DNA of 64,000 bases from Galaxea fascicularis (Eukaryota; Cnidaria; Anthozoa; Scleractinia; Euphylliidae). Of this stretch, positions 10,201 to 22,220 are shown in pieces (the stretch's first letter is position 1; each line of letters begins with the position of its first letter). Below the pieces are notes generated by a model. It was not told the DNA's origin. It did no database searches and saw only the letters and a program-made list of their open reading frames with translations. The stretch lies in the NCBI GenBank assembly GCA_948470475.1, contig OX419336.1, positions 35,851,876 to 35,915,875 of the forward strand. Reading direction: 5' to 3'. Both the position numbers and the translations under genes were made by a program.

Positions 10201-12637
10201 TTGCCAAGAGCAAGACGCCAAGCTTGATACTGATAAGCTCCTGGATAAGCTTAATCTCCGGAGTTAATCGTCTGATCTGAGTTCTGGAGCGACGCATGGA
10301 CCAACTATTAAATACGGTAGCAGTTTTATCGGATTTACTCGCCTGAACTGAGTGAAGACACGCAGAACCATCAAAGAAATGAAGGCTGCATTTGCCAGAT
10401 ATGGCACCCCTGGCGTAGTTGTCAGTAACAACGGCCCTCGATTCGCATCTGCAGAGTCACAGTGTTTGCGAAATCCTGGGCATTCCGAATTTCACCTCGA
10501 TGCCTTACCACAACAGTCCAATGAGAACGCAGTGAAAATGGTGTTCAAAACATCTCTTGACCAAATGTCTGGTCAGTCATAGCTGCTAGATGGGCGAAAT
10601 ATTCTAACTGAAGGAGTCAGCGTCGGCCTTACGGTTGTCACTGCAAGACCCTGTTTCCTGTCACTGGTGCCCTTTTACAGTCTCGTTCTACGGATGAGGA
10701 GACGCATGCACTCATAGGCAAGAAAGAGCTACAACGGTTTTACGAAACCGCTTTGACCGAGGAGAAATTGTACCATTGAAGCTCCCAGGACGGAAACGTT
10801 GGAGCGCAGGAACCTACATATGTCACTGAGTTGGTCCTCGAAGCTGCGCACGTGAAAGTCGGTAAAAGTGGGCGAAACAGTCATCAACTGGTTAGTTTCA
10901 ATGACCCTTCCCTCCCAGCTGTCACCAAACCGGAGTTCTCAACACCGGATCGAGACCACACAATTGCTATCACGTGAACCACTGACTCAAGCATCCAACA
11001 ACCCTGTGTGTCACCTTTGAAGTGAAATGTTCGTGCAAAAATAAATAGCTTTAGCCTCTGATTTTTTAGCGTTAGTATGTCCATCTTTCCAAAAAATTTG
11101 CTAAATAGAATCAGAAGAAAGTAAAGCGGTCATCAAGCAAGAGCTGCATTTGATTTGTTTGTTTCATCATCCGCGCCCTCACAGATACATACATAGATAA
11201 CATGACTTTTTTTTATCGCGAATTTACAGGGTAGCCAAAGTGCTAATATCTTCGAGAAAAATAATATTGCAAACATGAAAAAACAACAAGAATTACTAAT
11301 AACTATTATATGTGTTTACATTATAAAAAATAAGTAACATACCTGAAAAGAAACTTTCGAATTTCACGGTTGGTTGTTCAACACTTTTCAAATCTACCGG
11401 CATATCCAGGGCGATAAGAATACAGATCATCAAACACGCCACAGCGGTGCAGAGACTGGCAACCACAGCTATGCCCCAGAATTCCTTGGGCGTGCCTAGC
11501 CATGAGCAAGGGAGGAGAATTGCGAAACAGATCAGAAGCCAAATACGCAGCTCGCCATTTTTGCCAAGATGGTTCACATGCAGGCTGACGAGGCCTGATA
11601 TGTTCTCTGCGGCTAAGATCAGAAATACCACGCAAGCGCCTAAAAAGAAAAAAAACAAAAGCTCCACACTGACAAGTGAATGCGGACAACGAGTCAATGA
11701 TGTAACTAACACTTTGCTATGCAAGCGTCTAACGCACTAAAAACGAAAGGATTACCGTAGTCATGGCTATATTCTTTGCACTTGTAGATCTCTAAGCGTG
11801 AAAGTACCCCCCTCCCCATTTCTCCTCGATCCTCAGAACCTGTCAACGTCTGCAAGTCATTCTCAAAGGCAAGTGATGAGTGTCAACCTAACCTAACCTA
11901 AAAAATGAAAACTGGGAATAGTAATGCAGTCACATCTTGAGGTTATGCAAATATATTTTTTTACGCAAAACCTGGTGCGAAGAACTCAAGCATCCCCTGA
12001 ACCGGAAACTGCCACAGCATTTGCATGTGTAATGAAATGGTGAAGAGTAAAATTAGAGAATAATTCCACGCGCGTTTTGTCCAAATTCTAATAATTCTAA
12101 TTCTATTACAATTTGCACAAAACGCAAGTGAAATCAATCCCTAATTTCACATGTGAAGTTATAAATTAACTCTGAAATTTCGCGCCAAAATTAAGGAGTA
12201 ATTTGTCATAATCTCTTACCGAGTAGTGTTATTTGGATACAAACGGTGACAATTATAGAAGCCCATCTTCCATAAGCCCTCTCGCCAATAGCTGGGTAAG
12301 GATACCGTACATGGCCCCTGTATTCTTCATGCCTATCACGAAGAATTGCCCAGGATGTGCCCAGCACAGCGCCGCAGCAGCCTGAAGCAAAGCCGCACAG
12401 AACGAGTAAAACGAACCCACTCCATCCTGCTCCAACAATAGCAGCCGGCAGAGCTAAAACCCCACTGCCAGCCATCTCTCCGATGATGAAAATCGCGGCC
12501 GTGAAGACAGTCAATCCTTTCTGCATCTCTGCTGGGGAATAGTGTTCCCCTCTCAAGATAATTTCATCATCGCTCCCTCCATCGTGTTGGTCTTCGCCAT
12601 CGTGTATGAATATAGGTCGGTATTCGTCTTTAAACAT
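7290..12637 (-). CDS. amino-acid transporter, AAAP family (AVT/SLC36/SLC38-like)
   Basis: Four coding exons on the - strand: 12637-12220, 11639-11343, 8300-7965 and 7567-7290 (stop TAG at 7292-7290). All three introns are GT-AG and phase 1. The joined frame is 1329 bases, 442 residues, normal for the family. Exon 1 has a short acidic N-terminus (DGGSDDEIILRGEHYSPAEM) followed by the first membrane span with GEMAGSGVLALPAAI, a typical Aa_trans motif. About ten hydrophobic spans follow, including LRIWLLICFAILLPCSWLG, FGTILFSFGGASTFPTIQTDM and VTALTFVFPCLFYLRIER. The protein should carry small amino acids across a membrane, probably with proton or sodium coupling. Substrate and membrane (plasma or lysosomal) cannot be read from sequence. 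The 3-kb intron 8301-11342 contains gypsy and LINE debris. Confidence 0.88.
7867..7893. repeat. second copy of the CCAGGAGCCCATAAA palindrome
   Basis: A near-palindrome of 27 bases differs by a few bases from the one at 5502-5531. It lies in the last intron of the transporter gene. Confidence 0.6.
8480..8711. mobile_element. MITE with GGGCCC-TTTCTCGAAAGTCCCG termini
   Basis: The left end at 8480 (GGCCCATTTCTCGAAAGTCC and on to TTTTCGGGC) is the imperfect reverse complement of the right end at about 8675-8711 (GCCCGAAAAGTTTCGGGAG and on to AAACGCACGCC). It is about 230 bases with no coding frame, inside the transporter intron. Confidence 0.75.
8930..9275 (+). pseudogene. Ty3/gypsy retrotransposon remnant, start of reverse transcriptase
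   Basis: The + strand reads GKLTGEYHIKIHSTVNSVQH, then FRRVPEALRAKVKD, then after stops and frame changes a segment resembling the gypsy RT block that ends in DLNRA (LRHLNRAVQR). The order matches the region just before and into gypsy reverse transcriptase. Stops make it non-functional. The matching integrase piece is at 10340-10875. Confidence 0.7.
9310..9900 (-). pseudogene. LINE ORF1 fragment (L1/Tx1-like, coiled coil)
   Basis: An open frame from 9890 to 9447 on the - strand encodes 147 residues: a basic serine-rich start (SKRNERENRLSSSSSQE, PKRNRR) and then a long coiled coil. After a frameshift near 9455 it continues as AEIENLKTKLLEEQEKIIAL and ENYSRRENLRFMNV, the junction of coiled coil and RNA-binding domain in L1-type ORF1 proteins. 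It ends abruptly near 9310. It sits between two gypsy fragments of opposite strand, so it probably inserted into the gypsy copy. Confidence 0.7.
10340..10875 (+). pseudogene. Ty3/gypsy integrase remnant
   Basis: The + strand reads EMKAAFARYGTPGVVVSNNG, then PRFASAE, which matches the integrase core around its second catalytic aspartate (normally SDNGPQF; here SNNG, so the key Asp is lost). Diverged integrase continues to about 10875 in shifting frames (LLDGRNILTEGVSVG). It is dead, and probably the same insertion as 8930-9275. Confidence 0.7.
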
Positions 12638-13730
12638 GCCTACTGGTTACTCATATGTTCAGTACTGAGGTGCCTTGTTCAAGGGCAAAGGGTGAGTTTG
12701 ATTTCCAATTGAACGAATTTAGAATAAATTAGAAAGCGACCTTCATGGCCAATTAAAGCTTAAGTCGATTGTAAGTATTCTGGTGGTAAAGATGGGCTGT
12801 TGCCGCTTTTTCTAGGTTCCAGTACACGTCACTTGAGGAATTCGACACTCATGACTGCACAGTCGGACGTGTGATGTATCGGGCTGCTACGTATGCTGGA
12901 AAACGAACTCGCCATGTCCTTTTGAAACTTGTTGTGGCGACAATGAAAATATCTTAAGTTTAATCAGGTGGCTTTAATGCTTTATTGCAGGTCCGGGGAA
13001 CAATACAATGGTGACAAGGATAGTAGCTTAATTCTTTGTCAAATATCGAACATGTTGCCCAATTTGCAAATTTAATTTGTTTGGTGATCAGTTTGAGTTC
13101 AGTCGCCTAAGCCAATGAAACACTGAAACATTAAGATGGTTTTCTTCGCCCTTTTTCGTGAAACCCGATTCAACCAAAAATCCTTAGTTTTTTACATGTA
13201 CTTGACGTCGGGGTTGATGTTTCAAACGGTTTTGTCTATGTCAAAATGCAAATTTGTGCACCGACACTTTGATCGCAGTAGTGACTGTGGACATACACGA
13301 TTTCGTTACAATCAAGACCGATAGGAGTCCAAATACTCCAGATTCAACTTAAGAAATTTATCCTAAAAGTAAATCGATATCGTTTTGGATTTTACTTAGG
13401 ATAAGACTTAGTTGTTTAGCTTGACTGATAAATTTCTGGCGGAAAGCGATGCCGTTCATTTTATTAAAATAAATTGTAATGTAGTTAACGGAATAATAAA
13501 GCGGATAAATTTGCTCGAGGCTATGAAATCATAATGTATGACAATTAGTTTGTATAAAGACAATGGATAACCTATACCCCATGCTGTTTTATAGCTCGAG
13601 GCACGGCTAAATTTAAGATGCTGAACATGTTACCTTTTCGTGCAAGTTACTGAACTTGAGTGCTATCAAGACAGAAGAGGTGAAAGAGCCAAATTTAATT
13701 TATCGCATCTCTCAGAACAGTCTCTCAAAG
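12638..13730. other. shared upstream region of the transporter and VWA copy 2
   Basis: About 1.1 kb separates two divergent start codons (transporter at 12637 on -, VWA copy 2 at 13731 on +). It should contain both promoters and 5' UTRs. I see no clear TATA box or other site that I can defend. Confidence 0.5.
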
Positions 13731-16700
13731 ATGGCTCCAAACATCCTGTTGTTATTTCCCATCAAAATGAAAACCGTTTTGTATCTGGTTGTGTTGTTGT
13801 CCCTGACTGGCCTGATTTCGTCTCGGCTGAACTACCACGTGGACTCTTTAGACGATACAAGGAAGGCCCTGTTATCTGATACTGGCTCCTCCAAGCCGGG
13901 AAGTAAGTCTCTCGTTTGCCGACGTTTTCGAAAGAGACAACTGCTTTTTGAGATCATATTTCCAAAACAGTTAAGTTCCTCGACCGTGCGTTAAATAAAT
14001 TTTGATCAATGGCTTGCCTTTGGTACTCATTTCAGTTTGATTGAAAAGCTTTTTCACGTTGTTTAGTAGTTCAAGAGATCGCTGCAAGCTAAATTTCTAG
14101 CTCATCAGACACGTGTTCCATAAACTGCATGTGAATCAATTTCTTCATATTCAGTAATGTTTTCGTAATTATGTTTTGGATCGCTCGTTTAATTAAATTC
14201 AACTCTGTCATAATTTCAACTCACCAGTCTTCGTAAAACAACATAACTTGTAGGTACAGCTCTTTCAGGGTAGTGACCCGTCTTGATGACAAAAAACAGA
14301 AATTGGCAATAATCAGAACTGGCAAACAAACGACAAATTGAAAACTAGAGTACAAGAAAAAATAAAGAATTGACAAATCATTCTAATGTCACTAAAACGA
14401 AACAAAAAAATCAATGGTGTTGTTTTTATACCCGATTTCGCCAGACGACGCGAAAAAGTCCTACCCTGAGTTGCTCCGATGATCAAGTGTAACAAATAGT
14501 TCACCAAATTAAAACATTGCGTTTGTATGACACATTGCTTAATAGCGTCTGGCAAATAATAGAAGCAATAGGGTCTATAAGAAGACCAGTTGAGAAAAAT
14601 GGAGCTATTGTTCAACTATAGGAGTGGCCCATATTATTTTTGAGGTTTCATGAGAGATGCTGAAAAGCGACAGGAAATTAGCGGGACAGTGCTCATCATA
14701 TGATAAAGTTAAAACGGTCGTAACTATCAGCCATTCTCGCCGGAACAGGAAATTAAAACAGTAAACGAGAGAAATGCATTGAATAGATACAAAACGAGAA
14801 CAATTGAAGTTGCCTTCAGTAGAACATTACATAAAGTTCATGCGGTTTGTTCCATAAGTTCCGTAACATCCTCAAGGTATTACCGGCAACGGCCGAGAGT
14901 TGAGAATAGGAGTCGAAGATGCTGTTCCGTGTTATCGGCAAGCTATCACAAAAAGCTCTCCTATGTGAAGTCGTACCAGCGGCTGTTGCATGGGGTATCA
15001 GTCAAACCGGCTACTGAAACGTCACTTCATGTTGTTTTTCTAAGAATGCAAATAATTGAAGTTTTGGTAATGAAACTACGAGTGATGACGAAAAACTTTC
15101 AAAGGGTAGCTTGTTTTGATTTTTTTATTCCCTCCCAAATTTGCTTTGAGAATATAAACACACCAAGGACTAAAGAATTGCAGGCGCTGATATTCTGTTT
15201 CGCCGCTGCGTTTTGCCTAAACGAGGATTCCAGGCTTACTTATTACTGACCGAAAAAAAATTGTGCGGTGGAGTTGCGTTGTCGAAGCCCTATAATGCTC
15301 TAAAAGAAGTTAAACGAAATTGAATTTGACACTTTTTTCAACATTTTGATATTCTTTTGCAGCGTCTCCCTCCAACAGCTTCCTGACAACCGTATATGAG
15401 ATAGAAAAATCGGTTTTCGACGCTCAGGCCATTCGCTCATTTTACCCCCAATCATCAAAAAGACTGAAGAAGATTCAAGGCATCATCAAAGTCGCGTCTA
15501 AACAGGGGAACATTCAGTTTATTCGCCAGTCCCTGGGTCATGCGCTGTTCACAACGATTGAGATAGAAAAGAGGGGGACAAGTTCGCGTCGCGAGAAACG
15601 TTCAACTTGCAGCATTTGCGTGAGGGCTATGAAGAAATTTATGAAATCCATCAAGAAAGAGATTGGAAAAGAAAAATTCGAGGAATTTGTCGGGTCCAAG
15701 AATTCGGACAAGGCTACGCTGATGTTCGTTATTGACGATACTGGGAGTATGTGGGGGGAAATCCAAGCAGCCAAGGACATCGCTAAGTATATCGTTCGAT
15801 ATCCAAGACCAAACTTAAGAGTGGACTACATTTTGTCGCCCTTCAACGATCCAGGTACGTACGTTGGAGAGACCGTATTCATATTAAGGAACCAATGTCT
15901 TTGTTTAATATGAATATATCTGAAAGGCAGACCAACCCGATCTGCAAAATTTTGGCAACACAAGTTTCGCAAAATTATATATCGCTTAACATCGTTCCAG
16001 TTTTTCCTCTTCGTGGCGTCTTATTTTAGTCAGATTGTTGTTTTCAGAGGGTTTTGACATTCAAGTAAGACTACAAATCATACTTGAAAAAGGTTTTGCG
16101 ATTACTATTCTCAGTTCAGTTTTGAGTAGAGCGGAATTGATTTCAGATAATGACCCGGGCCGATCTTTAGTAACTACGCTTTTCAAGATCTAAGCCAGTA
16201 TTGAGATTCAAACTCTATATGAATCAGGTTTTGGTTCACTTTAATCTAGTTGGTGTCTGTTAGATTTTTTTTTGTGTGTGTGTTTCCTCAGTTCACCTGG
16301 TTATGTTTATCATGCGGCACATGACAACTTTGGGAGTCCATCTTTCTGAATTCGATAAACTTGCTGTCCAGCCTAGCCTGGTAGGCCATCGGGCAATACA
16401 AGTTCAACGTAAATATGAATGGAATTTAACCTCTAAGTCCCAATCGGACGAATTCGTCCGATAGACAGGGCTACCACTTTCAAACTTTGCCACGTTCTCA
16501 AATTTAGAAAGTTGTTTATTATGGCCTGTTTATAGTGTCAACCAGTAAATGTTTTAGGTCTCAAGAGCCAATAAACTAAGGACAACCTTCGTTTACCCTT
16601 CCATATCTTTGTTCCTTTTCAAGCAAAATCACAATTGCCCATTTCATATACCAAACGGCAAAGCCAAAAACACACATCTTTGCGTTAACTTCTTTAATTT

Positions 16701-19416
16701 AAAATTGATCTCCTTTTGAAAGCAGAATTTCCTAATGACAAAAAACTTTAATTTCATGACTAAGCATTTACCGTCGATTTTGCCTCTCTCGCCTACAGCG
16801 AGTCGGAGGATCAGTCATTTGATTCGAACCGCTTTTGAAAGCCTCTACATTCCTCTTTGGCGCCCAAATTGCATTCTGGGAAATTGTGATGCCACAGCGA
16901 AATATGAAGTCCTGCTACTCAGATCTACCAGCAAAATAATGTAAACATTGTGTTCTCTGCAAGTCAAATCCTGCCAAAATTGCCTTGCTAGGTTTAAGAA
17001 TCCATCACAGAACGGCGAGAGAAACAAATTCAAGTTCTGAGCCACCATGACTCTACACGAACACTTAAAGCGTCTCAGTTAACATGAAATTATCCTTCAC
17101 CCCTGGTCTCGTTCAGAGGTTTGCCTCTACTCTTCAATCCATTCCAGCTTAATGATGCCGGACTGGGAGCTTCTGCAGTGGAAAATGGCTCGAAAACACA
17201 CTTATAAACCGAGTACTTACCGCGTTCAAGTTGTTGCGCTTGCGAGCAAAACAACAGCAGTTCAAATTGGTGACGTCACAATAACATCTGAGTCCACGGT
17301 ATTCTAGATCAGCAGACCTCTCAAGGGAGCTCTTCATGTATGACAGTTAAATCCCGTTCAATGACCTACATCGAGAAAATTGCCTAAAGATTTTAAGGAA
17401 ATTGGGCCTTTAAGCGTTAATAACAACCATTTTGTAGCATACTTTTCTTGGAACAAATATCTTTAATCAATGATCTTCATTCAATTTATGATGTTAGCTA
17501 GATCAGTGTAAATTACTTACACTCTCGATCCCCATTTATACGATGACGAAAGAAAGGGGTCAAACTATACATACTACTAACAAATAGATCAAGTGTTTTG
17601 TTGTTAACCATTACTATGGGCAAATTGGCAACTCAGTGATCATTTTCTTTACACCTTAGAGAAAGGACGAGCCCTTAAAGATAAGAATGGAAAAGTGTTT
17701 GTTGACAAAATTAAAGCCCTCCGTCCACATGGGGGAGGAGACTGTCCCGAGATGGCCTTCAAAGGAATTCTTGAAGCCCTAGAGAAAGACCCTCAGGTAA
17801 ATTCTCCCCTGTACGTTTTCACGGATGCGCCACCGAAGGATGCCACCAAAGACAATATTGATTATGTGAGAGTGCGGGCAAGGTCTCTGGGGATAAATGT
17901 CTACTTTTTTACAACGAGGGGTTGTGGTAAGCCAGCCGCTGTCGAACCATTCAAGAATCTCGCCGAACAAACTTGCGGTCAAATTTTTGAATTACCCAAG
18001 CATAGCTCTGGCATTGCCAAGATGAAGAAAGTCACTAAAAATCTTCTTGGTGGTACGACATGCAGTGGGGGCATTGGAGGTGGCTTTTTTCCGGGTAAAA
18101 AGAAACGAAGTACCCGTTATTCCATCTATAAGCTGATGGTCGACGACACCATGGAGAAAATCATTGTGTCGGTCTCAAGTGAAAAAACAAACGCGAAAAT
18201 CAGCCTGAAAGACCCTCGGGGGGCTCCCTCTGGGAAGACCACAGTGTCAAAAGTAACATTATTTGAGGTGAATCGCCCCAGACCAGGAATCTGGCGGCTT
18301 ATAGTTCCTCCCGGAGCTGGCAAACACACCTACTTGTTCAAGGGATCCAGTAAGACGAATCTGGACTTCGACTTCATCTTTGTCATTCCACGTCATGGGG
18401 GGAGTCCGATACCAATCTCTCACCCCCTCATTGGTGAGTCATTTGCTACCATTTACCGAGTTGTGTATTGGAGGGAATAATGATTTGTATGACGTTACGA
18501 CGAATTAATGCTCCGACCACCCAAAGAAGCTCAGGAAGTCGCGTGCTACTGAGATCAAGATCACCTGAAGTGAATTAGTGTTTCGTTTGAAAATTGACAT
18601 ATTTGGATCTCAAATTTAACCCTAGGTGCAAACCACGCAATTAAAATATAATTTAGAGATGTTGGGAGACGGAATAACAATGCTTTTACTAAACGAAGTT
18701 TTAATTTTCATAGAGTATTAAAAATAAACCATGTCTTATGTTTAAGGCGTTATCGAACGTTCGCGGTGCTAACTTGAAGTTACCGAGCCGGTTTAGCGCT
18801 TTGGTTTGCTTCTTGCACCCTTGATTTATTTCTTTCGTTTTCTTCAGGGAAACAGGCGCATGTTATCCTAATTGTGAGAAAAGCTGACAAGCTACAAGCA
18901 AAGTCTCTCAGCCTTGCCATTGTGAAGGAAGATGGAAAGGTCATAAATACGGCTGCGGTCCGAGCAGTCGGAAAAAGCGGAACGCATTTTTCAGCTACGT
19001 TCGCTACTCCCTCAGTTCCCTTCAAGCTGCAGCTGAGAGGCAAGACCAGGAAGAACTTCGACTTTGAACGCAACTCGCAAAGCACTGTCAATCCAAGTCA
19101 CGTGGTTTTAAGAGTCCTGTATGCAAGAAACGAGTTCACAGTGCCGAAATCTGGATACGAGTTCGCCGTTTTCTTTGTGTACAACACTGGAGCCGCAGAG
19201 ATGTTTGACTTCAAAGTTGTGAATACCGCAGCTGTCAAGGCCCCACTTCCCATCAAGCCTAAGATCATCAAGCGGAATCGTTTGGCTTTCTTCACTGTTA
19301 GTTTCACTGCCACATCCTCGGCTGTCCCTGGGGCTACCGACAACATGCTGGTGACCGTGACTGGCCGAACGACTAAAGTCAGCGACAGTTACGTTGTAAG
19401 CTTGATGGTGGCGTAA
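13731..19416 (+). CDS. VWA-domain protein, hemicentin/VWA7-like (copy 2, complete)
   Basis: Four exons, 13731-13902, 15363-15854, 17660-18433 and 18848-19416, all joined by phase-1 GT-AG introns, give 2007 bases and 668 residues. The first ATG in frame is at 13731; a second at 13767 begins directly with a signal peptide (KTVLYLVVLLSLTGLISS), so either could be used. Exon 2 encodes an N-terminal region with a furin-like site SRREKRS, a CSIC motif, and the VWA domain start with MIDAS DDTGSM. Exon 3 completes the VWA domain (GGGDCPEMAF, YVFTDAPP), followed by a basic GKKKRS site and a beta domain (IWRLIVPPGAGKHTYLF). Exon 4 is the C-terminal beta domain. The protein is predicted secreted and divalent-metal binding, probably matrix or adhesion. 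It is a paralogue of the gene at 1-3785. Confidence 0.9.
13903..15362 (+). other. first intron of VWA copy 2
   Basis: Donor GTAAGT at 13903 and acceptor TTTTGCAG ending at 15362. Several open frames of 60-150 codons occur on both strands, but none resembles a protein I know and none has splice support. I treat them as chance. Confidence 0.75.
15855..17659 (+). other. second intron of VWA copy 2
   Basis: Donor GTACGT at 15855 and acceptor ACACCTTAG ending at 17659. It contains a perfect 20-base palindrome at 16443-16462 (ATCGGACGAA and its complement) and nothing else that I can name. Confidence 0.75.
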
Positions 19417-20640
19417 TCTCATATCTACTCAAGAAACGAGACGCGGTTTGAGAGATCTTGCAACGTTTCATTTTCAATTTTTATATTCGCTGTGCATTTT
19501 CTAGTATTCAGCTCTCCTTCCATAGTTTCAAGAACTGCACATATGTTAGGTTGGTCGCCCGCGCAAGTTTATGAACTCCATCTCTTAGGCGAAGAATCGT
19601 AAGAATCAGACTCTTTTGCATTATGTAGACTGTAATATCAAGAAGTTGTTTTATAAATTTGGAAGATTTTGGAAAGATTTTGGGAAAGATTTTGCATAAA
19701 ATTGTTACGTTCTCGTTTTATTAAGGATGACTTGACCTAGCATTGTCGTTACGAGTTGCATGCGGAAAGGAACAGAGTTCTTTGAAGTTGAAGATCACTG
19801 GGAGTGCGTCGGGAATGGATAGTTTTCTGAACGACAGTGCCGTTGTAGTTAGGAAAAGGAGATGCTGTAGTTATTTTGTGGGTGCTATTGGCTGGAAAAT
19901 AAACTTTATTAAAGTGGCTTAAACGTTACTTACCTTCCGATCACTCTTCAGTCAGGGGTGTTAAAGAAAAAGATAAAGAAAAAGGCAAAACACGTTTCAA
20001 ACTTAAGGGGGATATCCAGCTAAAATCATCGAGTCATCCCTAAGCTCATGTCACAAGAAAGTGCAACTGTGTTGTCCGGGGTTTAACTGTCTCCACCCCC
20101 ATGGAGCTGGGAATTAAAGGAGGGGTCAGCATTTACCTCCCGAAGTTTAAGAAAAGCGTGACCTTTGATTGAGGGCATCCGTTGTGAATATGAGCACTTT
20201 ATGAAGACTGGCTGCCAGTAACGACAGGTCTCGGAGATCTAAAAACCGAGTTGCCCAATGGCAGAACGGCAAATTGAGCACCGGAAGTCGCGTTCAGTCT
20301 TTTTCGCGCGCTTTGGACTCATCTGATGTCGCGTAAACTTACTTAATCTGCCTAATACAGATTTAGCGAAGATCTCTTGGATATGTCCTGTTTCTTGGTT
20401 AGTCGCCTCAACAGCTGCATATATTGTCCTACGTATGTGGTGTAACTCCTCGCCACTTTCCCAAGATATAATTACGCCTAGTCAGCGAGAGCACAGGGGT
20501 TTTGATTCATATCAAATCAAGGGGCAACTTGCATGAAAACTTAAAGCTGCTGTCGGGCGAAAGGGTAATCTCGGGCATTCAGCCCGCGAGGATCAAAATC
20601 AAATCAACTAACGAGGGTGGCACTTAACAGTCGATACGAC
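19417..20640. other. region downstream of VWA copy 2, no gene seen
   Basis: A possible polyadenylation signal AATAAA lies at about 19898-19903. The rest is unassigned sequence without a convincing coding frame. A G-rich stretch with two TTAGGG units occurs a little further on near 20806-20837. Confidence 0.5.
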
Positions 20641-20958
20641 TGATAAACCTATGGCCCTCGAATTCCGGATCGAATTGGAATTTGGATACAACCATACCAT
20701 GCATGAATACAACCACGGTTTGCGATTATCCTGGGTATATTCATTCTACTGGGGCCACTTTTAATAAATGAAGTGGCAGGGATGTTGGGGACGTGGTTGC
20801 CAAGCAGGTTAGGGTTAGGGTGGGGGTGGGCGTGGGGTGTGGCACAGAAGGGTCTGAATTTCCCACCTCTCACCAACGAATTAATGGTTGCTGCCATCTT
20901 TTGTCATTTGTAATGCATACTATATTACGCAAGGTTCTAATTTCTCTCGGCTCTCGTC

Positions 20959-21777
20959 ATGTTCGAAATTCCTGTTCCTGCTCTCTATTCTCCCGCCTTC
21001 GAAAGAAAAAATTCACACAAAATATTTCAAGACGTTCAAGTTGTTCAGTTGAACACTGACGTTCAGCAGCTCAAAGTCAGAGAGTCCAAAAAGATTTTTC
21101 CTTTTGTTCTCACTTACAATCCTAAATTACCTTCTATTAGTGGGCTAATTAAAAAGCACTTTCATCTTTTGCTTTCTTCTCCAAAACTTAAGGAGCTTTT
21201 TCCACCTAAATCAATCATTTCATCGTTTCGCAGGTCTAAGAACCTCAAAGAAATTTTGGCACCTTCTAGGTGTAGAAAGGACTCTTCTCAATCAGTTGAG
21301 ATTCCCATGGCGGGATGTTTCACTTGTGACAAAACCAGATGCGATCTATGTAAAAACTTCTTTGTCAACTCTCGAACTTTTTCCAGCGCACAAACTGGTA
21401 AAATGTATTTTGTTCGGCAGAAACTCTCGTGCAATTCATCGAATGTGATTTACTTAATTCATTGCAAGAAATGCAACCTCCAATATGTTGGTTCTACTAC
21501 AACAGAATTTAAAGTTAGATTTAGAAATCACAAATCATCTATGAAAACAAACAAAAAAACCTGCGAAGTTGCCATACATTTTAATCGAACTCCACATGTG
21601 TTATCGGATTTTACATTTCAATGTATTGACCAAATTCAAACCAGCACGTCCGAAAACACTGAAAAATTGTTGATCACGAAAGAAGCATACTGGAGTGCGC
21701 AGTTATTTTCCCTATCACCTTTTGGGCTAAATAAAAGACAGGAATTTCATTCCAGAAATCGCATCCACTATACTTAA
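20959..21777 (+). CDS. Penelope-like element, RT C-terminus with GIY-YIG endonuclease (5' truncated)
   Basis: An uninterrupted 272-residue frame. The first 100 residues match the RT-thumb/linker region of Penelope-like elements (FPFVLTYNPKLPSISGLIKK, then FRRSKNLKEIL). A cysteine cluster follows (CFTCDKTRCDLC), and then a GIY-YIG endonuclease core in which VIYLIHC and LQYVGST stand for the GIY and YIG halves, with RFRNHKSSM providing the next conserved block. The RT catalytic domain is missing, so this is the 3' remnant of a longer element, and the ATG is probably internal. The frame is clean, which suggests a recent insertion. A hammerhead ribozyme lies about 445 bases downstream, as expected for this class. 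Confidence 0.8.
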   Translation: MFEIPVPALYSPAFERKNSHKIFQDVQVVQLNTDVQQLKVRESKKIFPFVLTYNPKLPSISGLIKKHFHLLLSSPKLKELFPPKSIISSFRRSKNLKEILAPSRCRKDSSQSVEIPMAGCFTCDKTRCDLCKNFFVNSRTFSSAQTGKMYFVRQKLSCNSSNVIYLIHCKKCNLQYVGSTTTEFKVRFRNHKSSMKTNKKTCEVAIHFNRTPHVLSDFTFQCIDQIQTSTSENTEKLLITKEAYWSAQLFSLSPFGLNKRQEFHSRNRIHYT

Positions 21778-22220
21778 TCCTAGCGGGCTCTGAGTAATTT
21801 GTTGCGATTTTCTTAAGGCGTATTTTTAACTAGTCTTCGTGCATGTACTAAATAATTTTAGCTCTAAGTGTAATTGTTTCAGCGTTCAGGAGCCCCCTTT
21901 GGGGATTCTGTTATTTTTGGTGCTAGCCGGGTCTTTCAAAGGCCCTTAGTTGGGAAATTATTACTTATTGTTTAATGGCCCTTCTTCGGGATTTTGTTAG
22001 GATTCTGACGTGTGAAGATTCAGAGGCCCTTTATGGGGAACCTGTTACGCTGTGGCAATTACGTATTATTTTTCTATTTTTTGTCGCTAGTTAATTTATT
22101 TCTTTGTCGTTGTTGATTTACATTTTTGTACACCTATTGTTTTCTTTACGTTACGTAACTTGTTAATTATTCATTTTTGTGAGAATTGTATTTAAGTTGT
22201 AAGTTGTTTACGTACTTTTC

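Noticed and set aside
14779..15249. 156-residue open frame in the first intron of VWA copy 2
   Set aside because: No recognisable domain, no splice sites, and its composition looks random.
20806..20837. Telomere-like TTAGGG pair followed by a G-rich run
   Set aside because: Only two units, embedded in ordinary sequence; too short to be an interstitial telomere.
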